Source: JBBRVW01 sp963784645 (GTDB lineage: Bacteria; Actinomycetota; Actinomycetes; JACCUZ01). From it: DNA of 64,000 nt. This document shows positions 8,713 through 17,009 of this stretch, piece after piece. Every line of letters starts with the position of its first letter. Positions within the stretch are counted from its first letter, which is position 1. The stretch is taken from the NCBI GenBank assembly GCA_963784645.1, contig CAWARY010000002.1:186001-250000 (forward strand). The letters are read 5' to 3'. The notes beneath the pieces were generated by a model. It saw only the letters and a list, made by a program, of their open reading frames with translations. It was not told where the DNA came from and did not search any database. The translations under genes were made by a program, and so were the position numbers.

Positions 8713-9136
8713 AGCCGTACCGGCTCGTTCGCGTCCCAGCCCGGAGCCGCTGGCCGCCGTCGACGTAGGTCCACCGCCCGGCCCGCCGGGCGAACCGGCT
8801 GGTCTCCTGCAGCACCACCACGCCGTCGCGTCCGCGGGCGCGCGCGACGAACTCCACCTCGCCGGTGTCGTCACCGGCCCCACCGTCGACCACCGACAGC
8901 ACCTCGAGGCCCTCCCACCGGAGGTCGGCGTCGAGGACGACGTCGTCGGGCCTGGTTCGCGGATGCCAGCTGCGGAACAGGTGGTCGGGGTCCCCGACGG
9001 CGTACGCCGTGTACCGGGACCGCATCAGCGCCTGCGCGGTCGGCGCGGCCGTCCCCTCGAGCACCGGGCCGCAGCACGCACCGAACGAGCCGCCGCTGGC
9101 GCAGGGACAGTCGTCGTCCCGCAGCGGCCGGTTCAC
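8705..9136 (-). CDS. YchJ/UPF0225-family SEC-C motif protein
   Basis: 143 residues from a GTG at 9136. The N-terminal Cys cluster CPCASGGSFGACCGP is the SEC-C-type zinc motif, followed by the UPF0225 core (MRSRYTAYAVGDPDHLFRSW, then a beta-rich NTF2-like domain ending with GRWTYVDG). Function unproven; SEC-C motifs bind zinc and often mediate protein contacts. The frame is open upstream but lacks family similarity. Convergent with, and overlapping by 8 bp, the DUF4235 gene. Confidence 0.85.
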   Translation of the reverse strand: MNRPLRDDDCPCASGGSFGACCGPVLEGTAAPTAQALMRSRYTAYAVGDPDHLFRSWHPRTRPDDVVLDADLRWEGLEVLSVVDGGAGDDTGEVEFVARARGRDGVVVLQETSRFARRAGRWTYVDGGQRLRAGTRTSRYGSR

Positions 9137-9201
9137 CCGCTGAGCATGCCGGGTGCGGTCGGCCCGCCCCGCGCCACCCCAGGTGCTCGTAGGCTGGGGC
9201 C

Positions 9202-9345
9202 GTGCTCCCCGCCCTGCGTGACTCGCGCGGCAAGCCGGCCGCGCCGCTGCGGCTGCTGGCCGCCCTCGTCGTCCTCGGCCTGCTGCTGCTCGCGGCGCCG
9301 GTCCTGGTTCCCCTGGTGCGCTGGGCGTCCGACACCTTCTTCTAG
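9202..9345 (+). CDS. small single-pass membrane protein, unrecognised
   Basis: 47 residues from a GTG: a charged N-terminus (LPALRDSRGKP) followed by one strong hydrophobic helix (about residues 15-40, leucine/valine-rich) ending in VRWASDTFF. The codon pattern suits a real small protein, but no family is recognised. It lies between the SEC-C gene (divergent) and the EtfD-like gene (same direction, 122 bp away). Confidence 0.5.
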   Translation: MLPALRDSRGKPAAPLRLLAALVVLGLLLLAAPVLVPLVRWASDTFF

Positions 9346-9467
9346 GGGTCACGACGAGGGCGTCGTCGCCGCGCGACCCGGCCGCCGGTCCCGGTGCGCG
9401 CAGCGAAGTTACCCGTCGGTAGCATGGCGCCGCCCTACGCTGACGCTCCTCACCAGCAGGAGGTTCC

Positions 9468-11810
9468 GTGCGCCTCGCCCTCGGGCTGCTCATGACCGTG
9501 GCCGCCATCGCGGTCGCCGGTCGACGCGTCCACTACCTGTCCCGGCTGATCAGGTCGGGGCAACCCGCGCCGGGCCGGCTCGACGACATCGGCACCCGGC
9601 TGCGGAGCCAGCTGCGCGAGGTCTTCGGCCAGCGCAAGCTGCTGCAGTGGAACGTGCCCGGGGTGGCGCACTTCTTCACGTTCTGGGCCTTCGTGGTGCT
9701 CGCGGCCACCATTCTCGAGGCGTACGGCGCACTGTTCGACCGCGACTTCGCGATCCCGCTCATCGGTCACTGGGCTCTGCTCGGCCTGCTCGAGGACTTC
9801 TTCGCGGTCGCCGTGCTGCTGTCGCTGGCTGCCTTCACCGTCATCCGGTTCCGCCAGGCCCCGGCCCGGCGCGAGCGACGCTCACGGTTCTACGGCTCGC
9901 ACACCGGCGCGGCGTGGCTCGTGCTGTTCATGATCTTCAACGTCATCTGGACGCTGTTCCTCTACCGCGGCGCCCAGATCAACACCGGCGTCTTCCCGTT
10001 CCAGGAGGACGGCTGGTGGGCATTCGCGTCGACGGCGGCCTCCAAGGTGCTGCACCCGCTCGGCGAGAGCGCCAACGAGGCCCTGGAGACGCTCGGGATC
10101 CTCCTGCAGCTCGGCGTGGTCCTCGGCTTCCTCGTGCTGGTCGTCTACTCCAAGCACCTGCACATCTTCCTGGCCCCCCTCAACGTGCTCACCAAGCGCG
10201 AGCCCCAGGCGCTCGGCCCGCTGCTCCCGATCATGGTCGACGGCAAGCCGATCGACTTCGCGAACCTCGACGAGCTGGACGAGGACGCCGTGTTCGGCCG
10301 GGGGAAGATCGAGGACTTCACCTGGAAGGGCATGCTCGACATGGCGACCTGCACCGAGTGCGGTCGCTGCCAGGACCAGTGCCCCGCCTGGAACACCGGC
10401 AAGCCGCTGTCGCCGAAGCTGGTGATCATGGACCTGCGGGACCACCTGTTCGCCAAGGGACCGGCCCTGCTGGGTGCCGGCGGTACGGCGATCACCGGGG
10501 TGGACGAGGCAGGCGACGAGTCGTCACGGGCCGCGCAGGCCGACGGCCACGAGGGCGGCGGGCAGCACGGCGTCGCCGAGTCCGGCTTCGGCCGGGTGCC
10601 CGGGGTCGGCCAGCCCCAGGTCGACCGGCCGCTGGTGGGCACCCTCGAGCAGGGCGGGGTCATCGACCCGGACGTGCTGTGGTCCTGCACGACCTGCGGC
10701 GCGTGCGTCGAGCAGTGCCCGGTCGACATCGAGCACGTCGACCACATCGTCGACATGCGTCGGTTCCAGGTGCTGGTCGAGTCGTCGTTCCCGAGCGAGG
10801 CCGGGACGATGCTGAAGAACCTCGAGAACAAGGGCAACCCGTGGGGGATGTCGGCCAAGGCACGCCTCGAGTGGACCCAGGGCCTCGACTTCGAGGTGCC
10901 GGTGCTCGGAGAGGGAGACCTCACTGACCTCTCGCAGGTCGACTACCTCTACTGGGTCGGCTGCGCCGGCGCCCTGGAGGACCGCGCGAAGAAGACCACC
11001 CGGGCGTTCGCGGAACTGCTGCACATCGCCGGCGTGAAGTTCGCGGTGCTGGGTGACAACGAGTCCTGCTCCGGCGACCCGGCCCGGCGGCTGGGCAACG
11101 AGTTCGTCTTCCAGATGCTCGCCCAGCAGAACGTCGAGGTCCTCAACGAGGCCGGCGCCGACAAGACCGTCATCGTCGCCACCTGCCCGCACTGCTTCAA
11201 CTCCCTGGCGCGCGAGTACCCGCAGGTCGGCGGCAACTACGAGGTCGTGCACCACACCCAGCTGCTCGACCGGCTGGTCCAGGAGGGGCGGCTCACGCCG
11301 GTGACCCCGATCGACCAGCTGGTGACCTACCACGACCCCTGCTACCTGGGCCGGCACAACAAGGTCTACACGCCGCCGCGCGAGATCCTCGCCCAGGTGC
11401 CCGGCCTGCGCACCGAGGAGATGCACCGGTGCAAGGAGCGCGGCTTCTGCTGCGGCGCAGGCGGTGCGCGCATGTGGATGGAGGAGAAGATCGGCAAGCG
11501 GGTCAACGTCGAACGGGTCGACGAGGCGCTCGCCCTCGACCCCGACGTGGTGTCCACGGCCTGCCCGTTCTGCCTCGTCATGCTCGGCGACGCCGTCACC
11601 GCCAAGAAGCAGGAGGGCGCGGCCCGCGAGGACGTCGAGGTCCTCGACGTCAGCCAGCTGCTGCTCCGGTCGGTGCGACGCAACATCACGGTCGTGGCGG
11701 TCGGTGACGAGTCGGCCGCGGAGCCCGGCAGCGGTGGCCGGGCCGTCGCCGAGGCGGACCCGCCCGGCGACCCCGACGGGGCCGACCCGGGGCCTGGCAC
11801 CGACCACTGA
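9468..11810 (+). CDS. EtfD-like membrane (Fe-S)-binding oxidoreductase
   Basis: 780 residues from a GTG with AGGAGG five bases upstream. The N-terminal ~240 residues hold several membrane helices of the nitrate-reductase-gamma type. Then come two 4Fe-4S motifs (CTECGRCQDQCP at ~295-305 and CTTCGACVEQCP at ~406-416) and two cysteine-rich CCG domains of the HdrD/GlpC type (CSGDPARR, ATCPHCFNS, HDPCYLGRH, CCGAGGARMW, ACPFC). This layout matches the actinobacterial EtfD family, inferred in mycobacteria to pass electrons from ETF to the quinone pool during fatty-acid oxidation. ETF genes are not in the window. The C-terminal tail (Pro/Gly/Asp-rich) is low complexity and the stop lies in a 17-bp tandem duplication. 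Confidence 0.85.
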   Translation: MRLALGLLMTVAAIAVAGRRVHYLSRLIRSGQPAPGRLDDIGTRLRSQLREVFGQRKLLQWNVPGVAHFFTFWAFVVLAATILEAYGALFDRDFAIPLIGHWALLGLLEDFFAVAVLLSLAAFTVIRFRQAPARRERRSRFYGSHTGAAWLVLFMIFNVIWTLFLYRGAQINTGVFPFQEDGWWAFASTAASKVLHPLGESANEALETLGILLQLGVVLGFLVLVVYSKHLHIFLAPLNVLTKREPQALGPLLPIMVDGKPIDFANLDELDEDAVFGRGKIEDFTWKGMLDMATCTECGRCQDQCPAWNTGKPLSPKLVIMDLRDHLFAKGPALLGAGGTAITGVDEAGDESSRAAQADGHEGGGQHGVAESGFGRVPGVGQPQVDRPLVGTLEQGGVIDPDVLWSCTTCGACVEQCPVDIEHVDHIVDMRRFQVLVESSFPSEAGTMLKNLENKGNPWGMSAKARLEWTQGLDFEVPVLGEGDLTDLSQVDYLYWVGCAGALEDRAKKTTRAFAELLHIAGVKFAVLGDNESCSGDPARRLGNEFVFQMLAQQNVEVLNEAGADKTVIVATCPHCFNSLAREYPQVGGNYEVVHHTQLLDRLVQEGRLTPVTPIDQLVTYHDPCYLGRHNKVYTPPREILAQVPGLRTEEMHRCKERGFCCGAGGARMWMEEKIGKRVNVERVDEALALDPDVVSTACPFCLVMLGDAVTAKKQEGAAREDVEVLDVSQLLLRSVRRNITVVAVGDESAAEPGSGGRAVAEADPPGDPDGADPGPGTDH

Positions 11811-11829
11811 CCGGCACCGACCACTGACC
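11796..11829. repeat. 17-bp tandem duplication spanning the EtfD-like stop codon
   Basis: The unit GGCACCGACCACTGACC occurs twice in succession and a third partial copy begins after it. The TGA of the upstream gene is inside the first unit, so the duplication has not changed the protein end. Confidence 0.8.
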
Positions 11830-12297
11830 GGCACCACCGACAGACCGACTGGCCGCTGACCCACGACCCCACCACCGCCGCCGGGGCGGGAGGTCGAGCA
11901 CAGCGGCCCCGCGGACCGGCCGGAACCTGGTTGCCCAGCGGTGTCGCTTCACCTCCTCGGCGACGCCGGGGCCGGCAGCGGGCGAACGGCGAAGGGCCGG
12001 CCACCCCGTCCAGGCGTCGTTTGACCTGACCCCCACCACCGACGCCCAGGTAGCGGAGGTGGCAGCTCGGCGTGCGGGAGCCGCCACACCAGGCATGCAT
12101 CTGGGTGCGGTCGCCCGTGGCGGTCACCGGGGCGTTCCCCCGCGTGCCGAGCCCGGCTGTCCCCCGGTCGGCAGCGGCCCCTGACCGGGCGACCTAGCCC
12201 AATCGTGTGCTCTTCGTGTCCGTCACGTGACATTCAGTAATAGGTCAAGGGATAGTCACGATCTCGTACGACGAACACCCGTGACCCAGGGGGCCCC
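11811..12297. other. intergenic region upstream of the subtilase
   Basis: 487 bp without a convincing gene. It begins with the tandem duplication and continues as GC-rich sequence. The last ~80 bp are relatively AT-rich (TGACATTCAGTAATAGGTC near 12230-12247), where the subtilase promoter most likely lies. Short open frames on the minus strand here have arginine/proline-rich translations typical of non-coding high-GC DNA. Confidence 0.6.
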
Positions 12298-14100
12298 GTG
12301 AAGCCACACCGACTCGACGCAGGACTGCGCTGGCGCGCCGCCGCTGCCGCCAGCCTGGCCCTGGGCGGGCTGCTGCTGGCGCCGTCGGCCCACCAGGCGC
12401 TCGCGCTCACCGCCACCGACGGGCCGGCGGTGGCGACCCCGGGCACGGTCAGCTCGGTCCGGGTCGTGGTCGAGGCGTCGGGCGGTCAGCTCGGCGTGGC
12501 CGCCGGGACCGCTGAGCGGCTCGGCCGCATCGTGACGGTGCAGCAGTCGCTCGGCACGCTGGTGGCCGACGTCCCCGCGTCCTCGATCGACGACCTGCGC
12601 CGCTCGCCCGGGGTGGCGCACGTCACCGAGGACACCCAGGTGCGCCTGCAGGGCGTCACCGGACCGACCGGCACCCCCGGCGACATGACCAACGTCGCCC
12701 GCCTCACCGGTGCGACGACGTTCTGGCAGAACGGCTACTCGGGTCAGGGCGTCGACGTGGCGCTGCTGGACTCCGGGGTCCTCCCGGTCGAGGGCCTGAT
12801 GACCCCGAACAAGCTCGTGATCGGGCCGGACCTCTCCTTCGAGGCGCAGACGCCCAACCTGCGCTCGCTGGACACGTTCGGGCACGGCACCCACATGGCC
12901 GGCATCATCGCCGGCCGCGACGCCGGTCTGTCCGCCGCGACCCTCGCCACGGACACCACCCGCTTCGTCGGGATGGCGCCTGGCGCGCGGGTCGTGAGCC
13001 TCAAGCTCGCCGACGCCCAGGGCAACACCGACGTCTCCCAGGTGATCGCCGGCATCGACTGGGTCGTCACCCACGCGAAGGACCCGGGCCTCAACATCCG
13101 GGTGCTCAACCTCTCCTTCGGCACCGACTCCACGCAGGACTACCGGCTCGACCCGCTCGCTCACGCGGCGGAGGTCGCCTGGAACCGCGGGATCGTCGTG
13201 GTCGTCTCGGCCGGCAACGGTGACGGCACCTCCTCCGGCCTCACGAACCCGGCCTACGACCCCGCCGTCCTGGCGGTCGGAGCCATCAACACCCAGGGCA
13301 CCGCGGACCGCAGCGACGACGTGATCCCCACCTTCTCGAAGAAGGGGTCCTCGCTCGAGGGCAAGCGTGGCCCCGACCTGGTGGCGCCCGGCTCCTCCAT
13401 CGTGAGCCTGCGCGCGCCGGGCTCCTTCGTCGACCAGATGCACGGCGACTCCGGCGCGGTGGGCAGCCGCTTCTTCAAGGGCAGCGGCACCTCGCAGGCC
13501 GCGGCAGTGGTGTCCGGCGCGGCCGCACTGCTGCTCTCGCAGCGCCCCGGTCTCTCGCCTGACCAGGTGCGAGACGTCCTGCGACGTACCGCGACCGACG
13601 TCCCCGGCTCCGGGCCGGACGCCGAGGGCGCCGGCTCGCTCGACCTGACGGGGGCCTACTCCGCCGCCGGCCGGCTGGTCGCTACCGCCCGGGTCCACGC
13701 CGGGGGCGGCTCGCTGGACAAGGCGCGCGGCACCATGAAGGTCAAGAAGAACGGCGTCACCCTCGGCGGCGAGCGGGACATCTTCGGCAACCAGACCGAC
13801 ACGGGTGCCCTCGCCGTCGGCGAGAACCTCGGCGTCGACAGCCCGCTGGGCTGGACCGACGGCCGCTGGCTGGGCTCGCCCCTCCTGGGGGCGACCTGGG
13901 CCGGGGCGACCTGGGCCGGGGCGACCTGGGCCGGGGCGACCTGGGCCAATGCCCAATGGTCGGGCGCGACCTGGGCAGGGGCGACCTGGGCCGGGGCCAC
14001 CTGGGCCGGCAACGGCTGGTCCGGCGCGACCTGGGCCGGAGCCACCTGGGCCGATGCCGAATGGGCCAACGACCTCTGGTCCAGCGCGAGCTGGAAGTGA
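12298..14100 (+). CDS. secreted subtilisin-like (S8) protease with Trp-rich pentapeptide-repeat tail
   Basis: 600 residues. A signal peptide (basic start, then AAAAASLALGGLLLAPSAHQALA) is followed by an inhibitor-like propeptide (to about 120) and an S8 catalytic domain with Asp (VALLDSGV), His (FGHGTHMAG), oxyanion Asn (VSAGNGDG) and Ser (GSGTSQAAA). The C-terminal ~70 residues are a repeat of GATWA-type units (GATWAG, NAQWSG, NGWSG, WADAEWAN), ending SSASWK. Similar W-x-G-x-x-W tails occur on other actinobacterial subtilases, where they may bind surfaces or substrate; that is inference. GTG start. A small open frame begins 5 bp after the stop and a strong hairpin follows it. Confidence 0.93.
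   Translation: MKPHRLDAGLRWRAAAAASLALGGLLLAPSAHQALALTATDGPAVATPGTVSSVRVVVEASGGQLGVAAGTAERLGRIVTVQQSLGTLVADVPASSIDDLRRSPGVAHVTEDTQVRLQGVTGPTGTPGDMTNVARLTGATTFWQNGYSGQGVDVALLDSGVLPVEGLMTPNKLVIGPDLSFEAQTPNLRSLDTFGHGTHMAGIIAGRDAGLSAATLATDTTRFVGMAPGARVVSLKLADAQGNTDVSQVIAGIDWVVTHAKDPGLNIRVLNLSFGTDSTQDYRLDPLAHAAEVAWNRGIVVVVSAGNGDGTSSGLTNPAYDPAVLAVGAINTQGTADRSDDVIPTFSKKGSSLEGKRGPDLVAPGSSIVSLRAPGSFVDQMHGDSGAVGSRFFKGSGTSQAAAVVSGAAALLLSQRPGLSPDQVRDVLRRTATDVPGSGPDAEGAGSLDLTGAYSAAGRLVATARVHAGGGSLDKARGTMKVKKNGVTLGGERDIFGNQTDTGALAVGENLGVDSPLGWTDGRWLGSPLLGATWAGATWAGATWAGATWANAQWSGATWAGATWAGATWAGNGWSGATWAGATWADAEWANDLWSSASWK
13890..14097 (+). repeat. 15-bp coding repeats (GATWA units) at the subtilase 3' end
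   Basis: Tandem 15-bp units close to GCGACCTGGGCCGGG encode GATWA. They run in blocks of three to four nearly identical copies separated by diverged units (GCCCAATGGTCGG, AACGGCTGGTCCG). The near-identical DNA of neighbouring copies indicates recent expansion by slippage or unequal exchange. Confidence 0.85.
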
Positions 14101-14105
14101 CGGCC

Positions 14106-14213
14106 ATGACGACCACCGCCTCGACGCTGATGCCCTCGCACGCCGGCCCGCACCGGGAGACAGCCACCAGCGGGACGGTGACGGGTGAGGTCCCCGGCGC
14201 TACCTGGGTCTGA
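14106..14213 (+). CDS. possible 35-residue peptide after the subtilase
   Basis: An ATG 5 bp after the subtilase stop opens a frame of 35 codons (MTTTASTLMPSHAGPH... ending EVPGATWV) and stops 6 bp before a strong hairpin. It is Thr/Ser/His-rich without a membrane helix. Its last residues, GATWV, echo the GATWA repeat of the preceding protease, so it may be a small partner peptide or simply a decayed extension of the repeat region. No clear ribosome site apart from coupling to the protease stop. Confidence 0.3.
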   Translation: MTTTASTLMPSHAGPHRETATSGTVTGEVPGATWV

Positions 14214-14219
14214 CAGCCA

Positions 14220-14248
14220 CCCCGGCCCCGCCATCGGCGGGGCCGGGG
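14220..14248 (+). terminator. hairpin terminator after the subtilase
   Basis: Perfect 13-bp stem CCCCGGCCCCGCC / GGCGGGGCCGGGG with a 3-base loop (ATC), 6 bp after the small peptide stop and 120 bp after the subtilase stop. No T-run follows, as is common in high-GC actinobacteria. Confidence 0.8.
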
Positions 14249-14365
14249 TCTCCCGCGTTCCCGCCGGAGCAGGCTGCCGCCGGAGCCGGCGCAGCCCCTG
14301 ATGCCCGCTGGGACGACCGGTCCGGCGGGCTAAGGGTCGACCCGGATGCTCCCGATGCTCCTCAC

Positions 14366-16972
14366 GTGGAGACCACCGCGCCAGGGCGTAGCGCTGCCCC
14401 GGCGGAGCGGCGCCCGGTGCGACCGATCCGACGGGTGCTCGTGCTGGTCTGCGCGCTCGCGCTGCTCGGGGCCGTGCTCTGGGGGTGGCTGCTGGCGTAT
14501 CCGACCGACCTGCCGCTCGGCCTCACCATCCCGTGGTGGCTGCTCGCCCTGATGTTCGCCGCCACCGAGATCTGGGTCTTCCACATCCAGGTCGGCCGGG
14601 AGGCCCAGAGCATCAGCATCAGTGAGATCCCGCTGATGCTCGCCCTCTTCTACTCGATGCCGCAGGACCTGATCGTGGCACGCGTCGTGGGCTCGACGCT
14701 CGTGATGCTGCTGCACCGCAGGCAGACGCTGCTCAAGTCCGGCGTCAACGCGGCGCTGATGTTCGCGGACACGACGGTCGCACTCGTCGTCTTCCGCGTC
14801 GTCGGCGGCGGCAGCACCGCCGACGGCTGGCGGCAGTGGAGCGGCGGGGTGCTCGCCTGCGCCGCGGCCATGACGCTGGACCTCGTCGTGCTCTCGATCA
14901 TCATTCGCTGGTACGACGGCAAGCCGCCGCTGTCGGGGCTGCGCAGCCTGCTCTCCGGCGTGAGCATCGCCGCGGCCGGCGGTCTCCTCGGCCTGATGCC
15001 GTTGCTCACCCTGCGGCTGGGCGCGCTCGCCGCGGTGCCACTCGTCGCCTCCGGCGCCATCCTCATGGTCGGCTACCGCGCCTACGCCTCGCTGGCGGAC
15101 CGGCACACCAGCCTCGAGCAGCTGTTCCGCTTCAGCCGCGAGCTGTCCACGGCGCCCACGTCGGACGAGGTCCTGCCCTCGGTGCTGCAGCAGGCCCGTG
15201 ACCTGCTCCGGGGAGAGGTCGCGGAGGTCCTGCGCTTCGGTGAGGACGGTCCCACCCTCTCCCGCTACGACGGCGAGCAGCTCGTCGAGCTGAGCCCCCG
15301 GGAGGCCGAGGCATCCGCCCGGCTCTCGCGCATGCTCATCGACGGTCCGGAACCGGTGCTCGTGCGGGCCGGTGACACCGGCCACGGGGCGGCCTACCTG
15401 CTCTGCCGGGGCGCCGACGAGGCCGTGCTGGCGCCGCTGCGCTATGACGGGCAGACCGTGGGAGCCCTCGCTGTCCACGACCGGATGGGCGAGGTCCGCG
15501 GATTCTCGACCAGCGACGTGCACCTGCTGCAGACGGTGGCCAACCACGCCTCGGTCGCCCTGCACAACGAGCTGCTGATCGGCCAGCTGCGGCACGACGC
15601 CATGCACGACACGCTCACCGGCCTGCCGAACCGCGCGCAGATCACCGCCGAGGCGATCGCCGCACTCGCGGACGCCCGGCACCGCCGCGGGCAGGTCGCG
15701 ATGATGATCATCGACCTGAACGGATTCAAGGCGGTGAACGACACCCTCGGCCACCACATCGGTGACGAGCTGCTGCGCCAGGTGGCGGTGCGGTTCGCCG
15801 AGGCGCTGCCGGACGACGTCACGGTCGCGCGACTCGGCGGCGACGAGTTCGCCGTGCTCGTGCCTGCCGGCGCGACCGAGCCGAACGAGTCCGTGGCCCA
15901 GCGACTGCTGGCCACGCTCGAGCCGCACTTCACGGTCGGGGTGGAGCGCCTGCACCTGTCTGGCTCGGTCGGCATCGCGGTGGCACCCGAGCACGGCCGC
16001 ACGGTGTCCGATTTGCTCAAGCGGGCCGACATCGCGATGTACGCCGCCAAGAACGGCGCCGACGGCTGCGTGATGTACCGCCCCGACATCGACGTCAACG
16101 ACGCCTCCCTGCTGTCGCTGATGGGCGAGCTGCGGGACGCCATCGAGAGCGGCCAGGTCGACATCGAGGTCGAGCCGCTGGTGCAGCTCTCGGACGGGCG
16201 TATCTCGTCCTGCGAGGCACTGGTCCGCTGGCACCACCCGGTGCGCGGCACGCTGCGCCCGGGACTGTTCCTGCCGCTCGCCGAGCGCAACGGTCTGATC
16301 GTGCCGCTCACCAGCCTGGTGCTGGACCGCGCGGTCGCGGCCTGCGCCGCGTGGCGCGCGGAGGGCCTCGACATCGGCATCTCGGTCAACTTGTCGGCCC
16401 GTTCGCTGCTGGACACGATGCTGCCGACGGCAGTCGCCGAGACCCTGACCCGGCACGGCCTGCCGAGCGACCGACTGACCCTCGAGATCACCGAGAGCAT
16501 CGTGCTCAGCGACGCCGACCGTGCGCTCGGCCTGCTCGCAGACCTCCGCGAGCTCGGAGTGCGCCTGTCCCTCGACGACTTCGGGACCGGCTACTCCTCG
16601 CTGACCCACCTGTCCGAGCTGCCGATCCAGCAGCTGAAGATCGACCGGTCGTTCGTCAGCCAGGTGCACGAGCACGGACGTGACCGGGCGATCGTCGCCG
16701 CCGTCATCGACCTGGCCCGGCACCTCGAGCTCGAGGTGGTCGCCGAGGGCATCGAGACGCCGGAGACCGCAGCGGTGCTCGCCGAGCTGGGCTGCCGGCT
16801 CGGCCAGGGCTACTACTACGCGATGTCGATGGCTCCCGACCTGCTGCCGCTCTGGGTCGCCACCCACCGGACCGAGGGCGCCGCACCGGCCGCCGGCTAC
16901 GTCCCCGGACCGAGCCCGACAGGCGACATCGCCGGGCCACCCCGGACGCAGCTGCTGCGTGCCGTGCGCTGA
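14366..16972 (+). CDS. membrane GGDEF-EAL protein (cyclic di-GMP turnover)
   Basis: 868 residues. The first ~245 residues are mostly hydrophobic (a multi-helix sensor domain), then a GAF-like domain (about 255-405), a GGDEF diguanylate cyclase domain (ARLGGDEFAVL near 488) and an EAL phosphodiesterase domain (CEALVRWHHP near 622, ITESIVL, LDDFGTGYSSL, IDRSFV, VVAEGIET). Both catalytic signatures are intact, so it could make or degrade cyclic di-GMP. No RxxD inhibitory site precedes the GGDEF motif. GTG start. Monocistronic, convergent with dcd, 37 bp away. Confidence 0.95.
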   Translation: METTAPGRSAAPAERRPVRPIRRVLVLVCALALLGAVLWGWLLAYPTDLPLGLTIPWWLLALMFAATEIWVFHIQVGREAQSISISEIPLMLALFYSMPQDLIVARVVGSTLVMLLHRRQTLLKSGVNAALMFADTTVALVVFRVVGGGSTADGWRQWSGGVLACAAAMTLDLVVLSIIIRWYDGKPPLSGLRSLLSGVSIAAAGGLLGLMPLLTLRLGALAAVPLVASGAILMVGYRAYASLADRHTSLEQLFRFSRELSTAPTSDEVLPSVLQQARDLLRGEVAEVLRFGEDGPTLSRYDGEQLVELSPREAEASARLSRMLIDGPEPVLVRAGDTGHGAAYLLCRGADEAVLAPLRYDGQTVGALAVHDRMGEVRGFSTSDVHLLQTVANHASVALHNELLIGQLRHDAMHDTLTGLPNRAQITAEAIAALADARHRRGQVAMMIIDLNGFKAVNDTLGHHIGDELLRQVAVRFAEALPDDVTVARLGGDEFAVLVPAGATEPNESVAQRLLATLEPHFTVGVERLHLSGSVGIAVAPEHGRTVSDLLKRADIAMYAAKNGADGCVMYRPDIDVNDASLLSLMGELRDAIESGQVDIEVEPLVQLSDGRISSCEALVRWHHPVRGTLRPGLFLPLAERNGLIVPLTSLVLDRAVAACAAWRAEGLDIGISVNLSARSLLDTMLPTAVAETLTRHGLPSDRLTLEITESIVLSDADRALGLLADLRELGVRLSLDDFGTGYSSLTHLSELPIQQLKIDRSFVSQVHEHGRDRAIVAAVIDLARHLELEVVAEGIETPETAAVLAELGCRLGQGYYYAMSMAPDLLPLWVATHRTEGAAPAAGYVPGPSPTGDIAGPPRTQLLRAVR

Positions 16973-17009
16973 CCCGCCGGTCCGGTTCCGACCGGCGCGC
17001 GAGTGACGA

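Noticed and set aside
8221..8883. N-terminal extension of the M4 protease
   Set aside because: The open frame upstream of GTG 8220 overlaps the DUF4235 gene and has no signal or domain pattern; a good ribosome site and signal peptide begin at 8220.
11949..12233. Minus-strand open frame of 94 codons before the subtilase
   Set aside because: Composition typical of non-coding GC-rich DNA, no ribosome site, no recognisable motif.
13890..14097. Regular short repeats that could suggest a CRISPR or satellite array
   Set aside because: The 15-bp units are in frame, encode GATWA and have no spacers; they are the protein tail of the subtilase.
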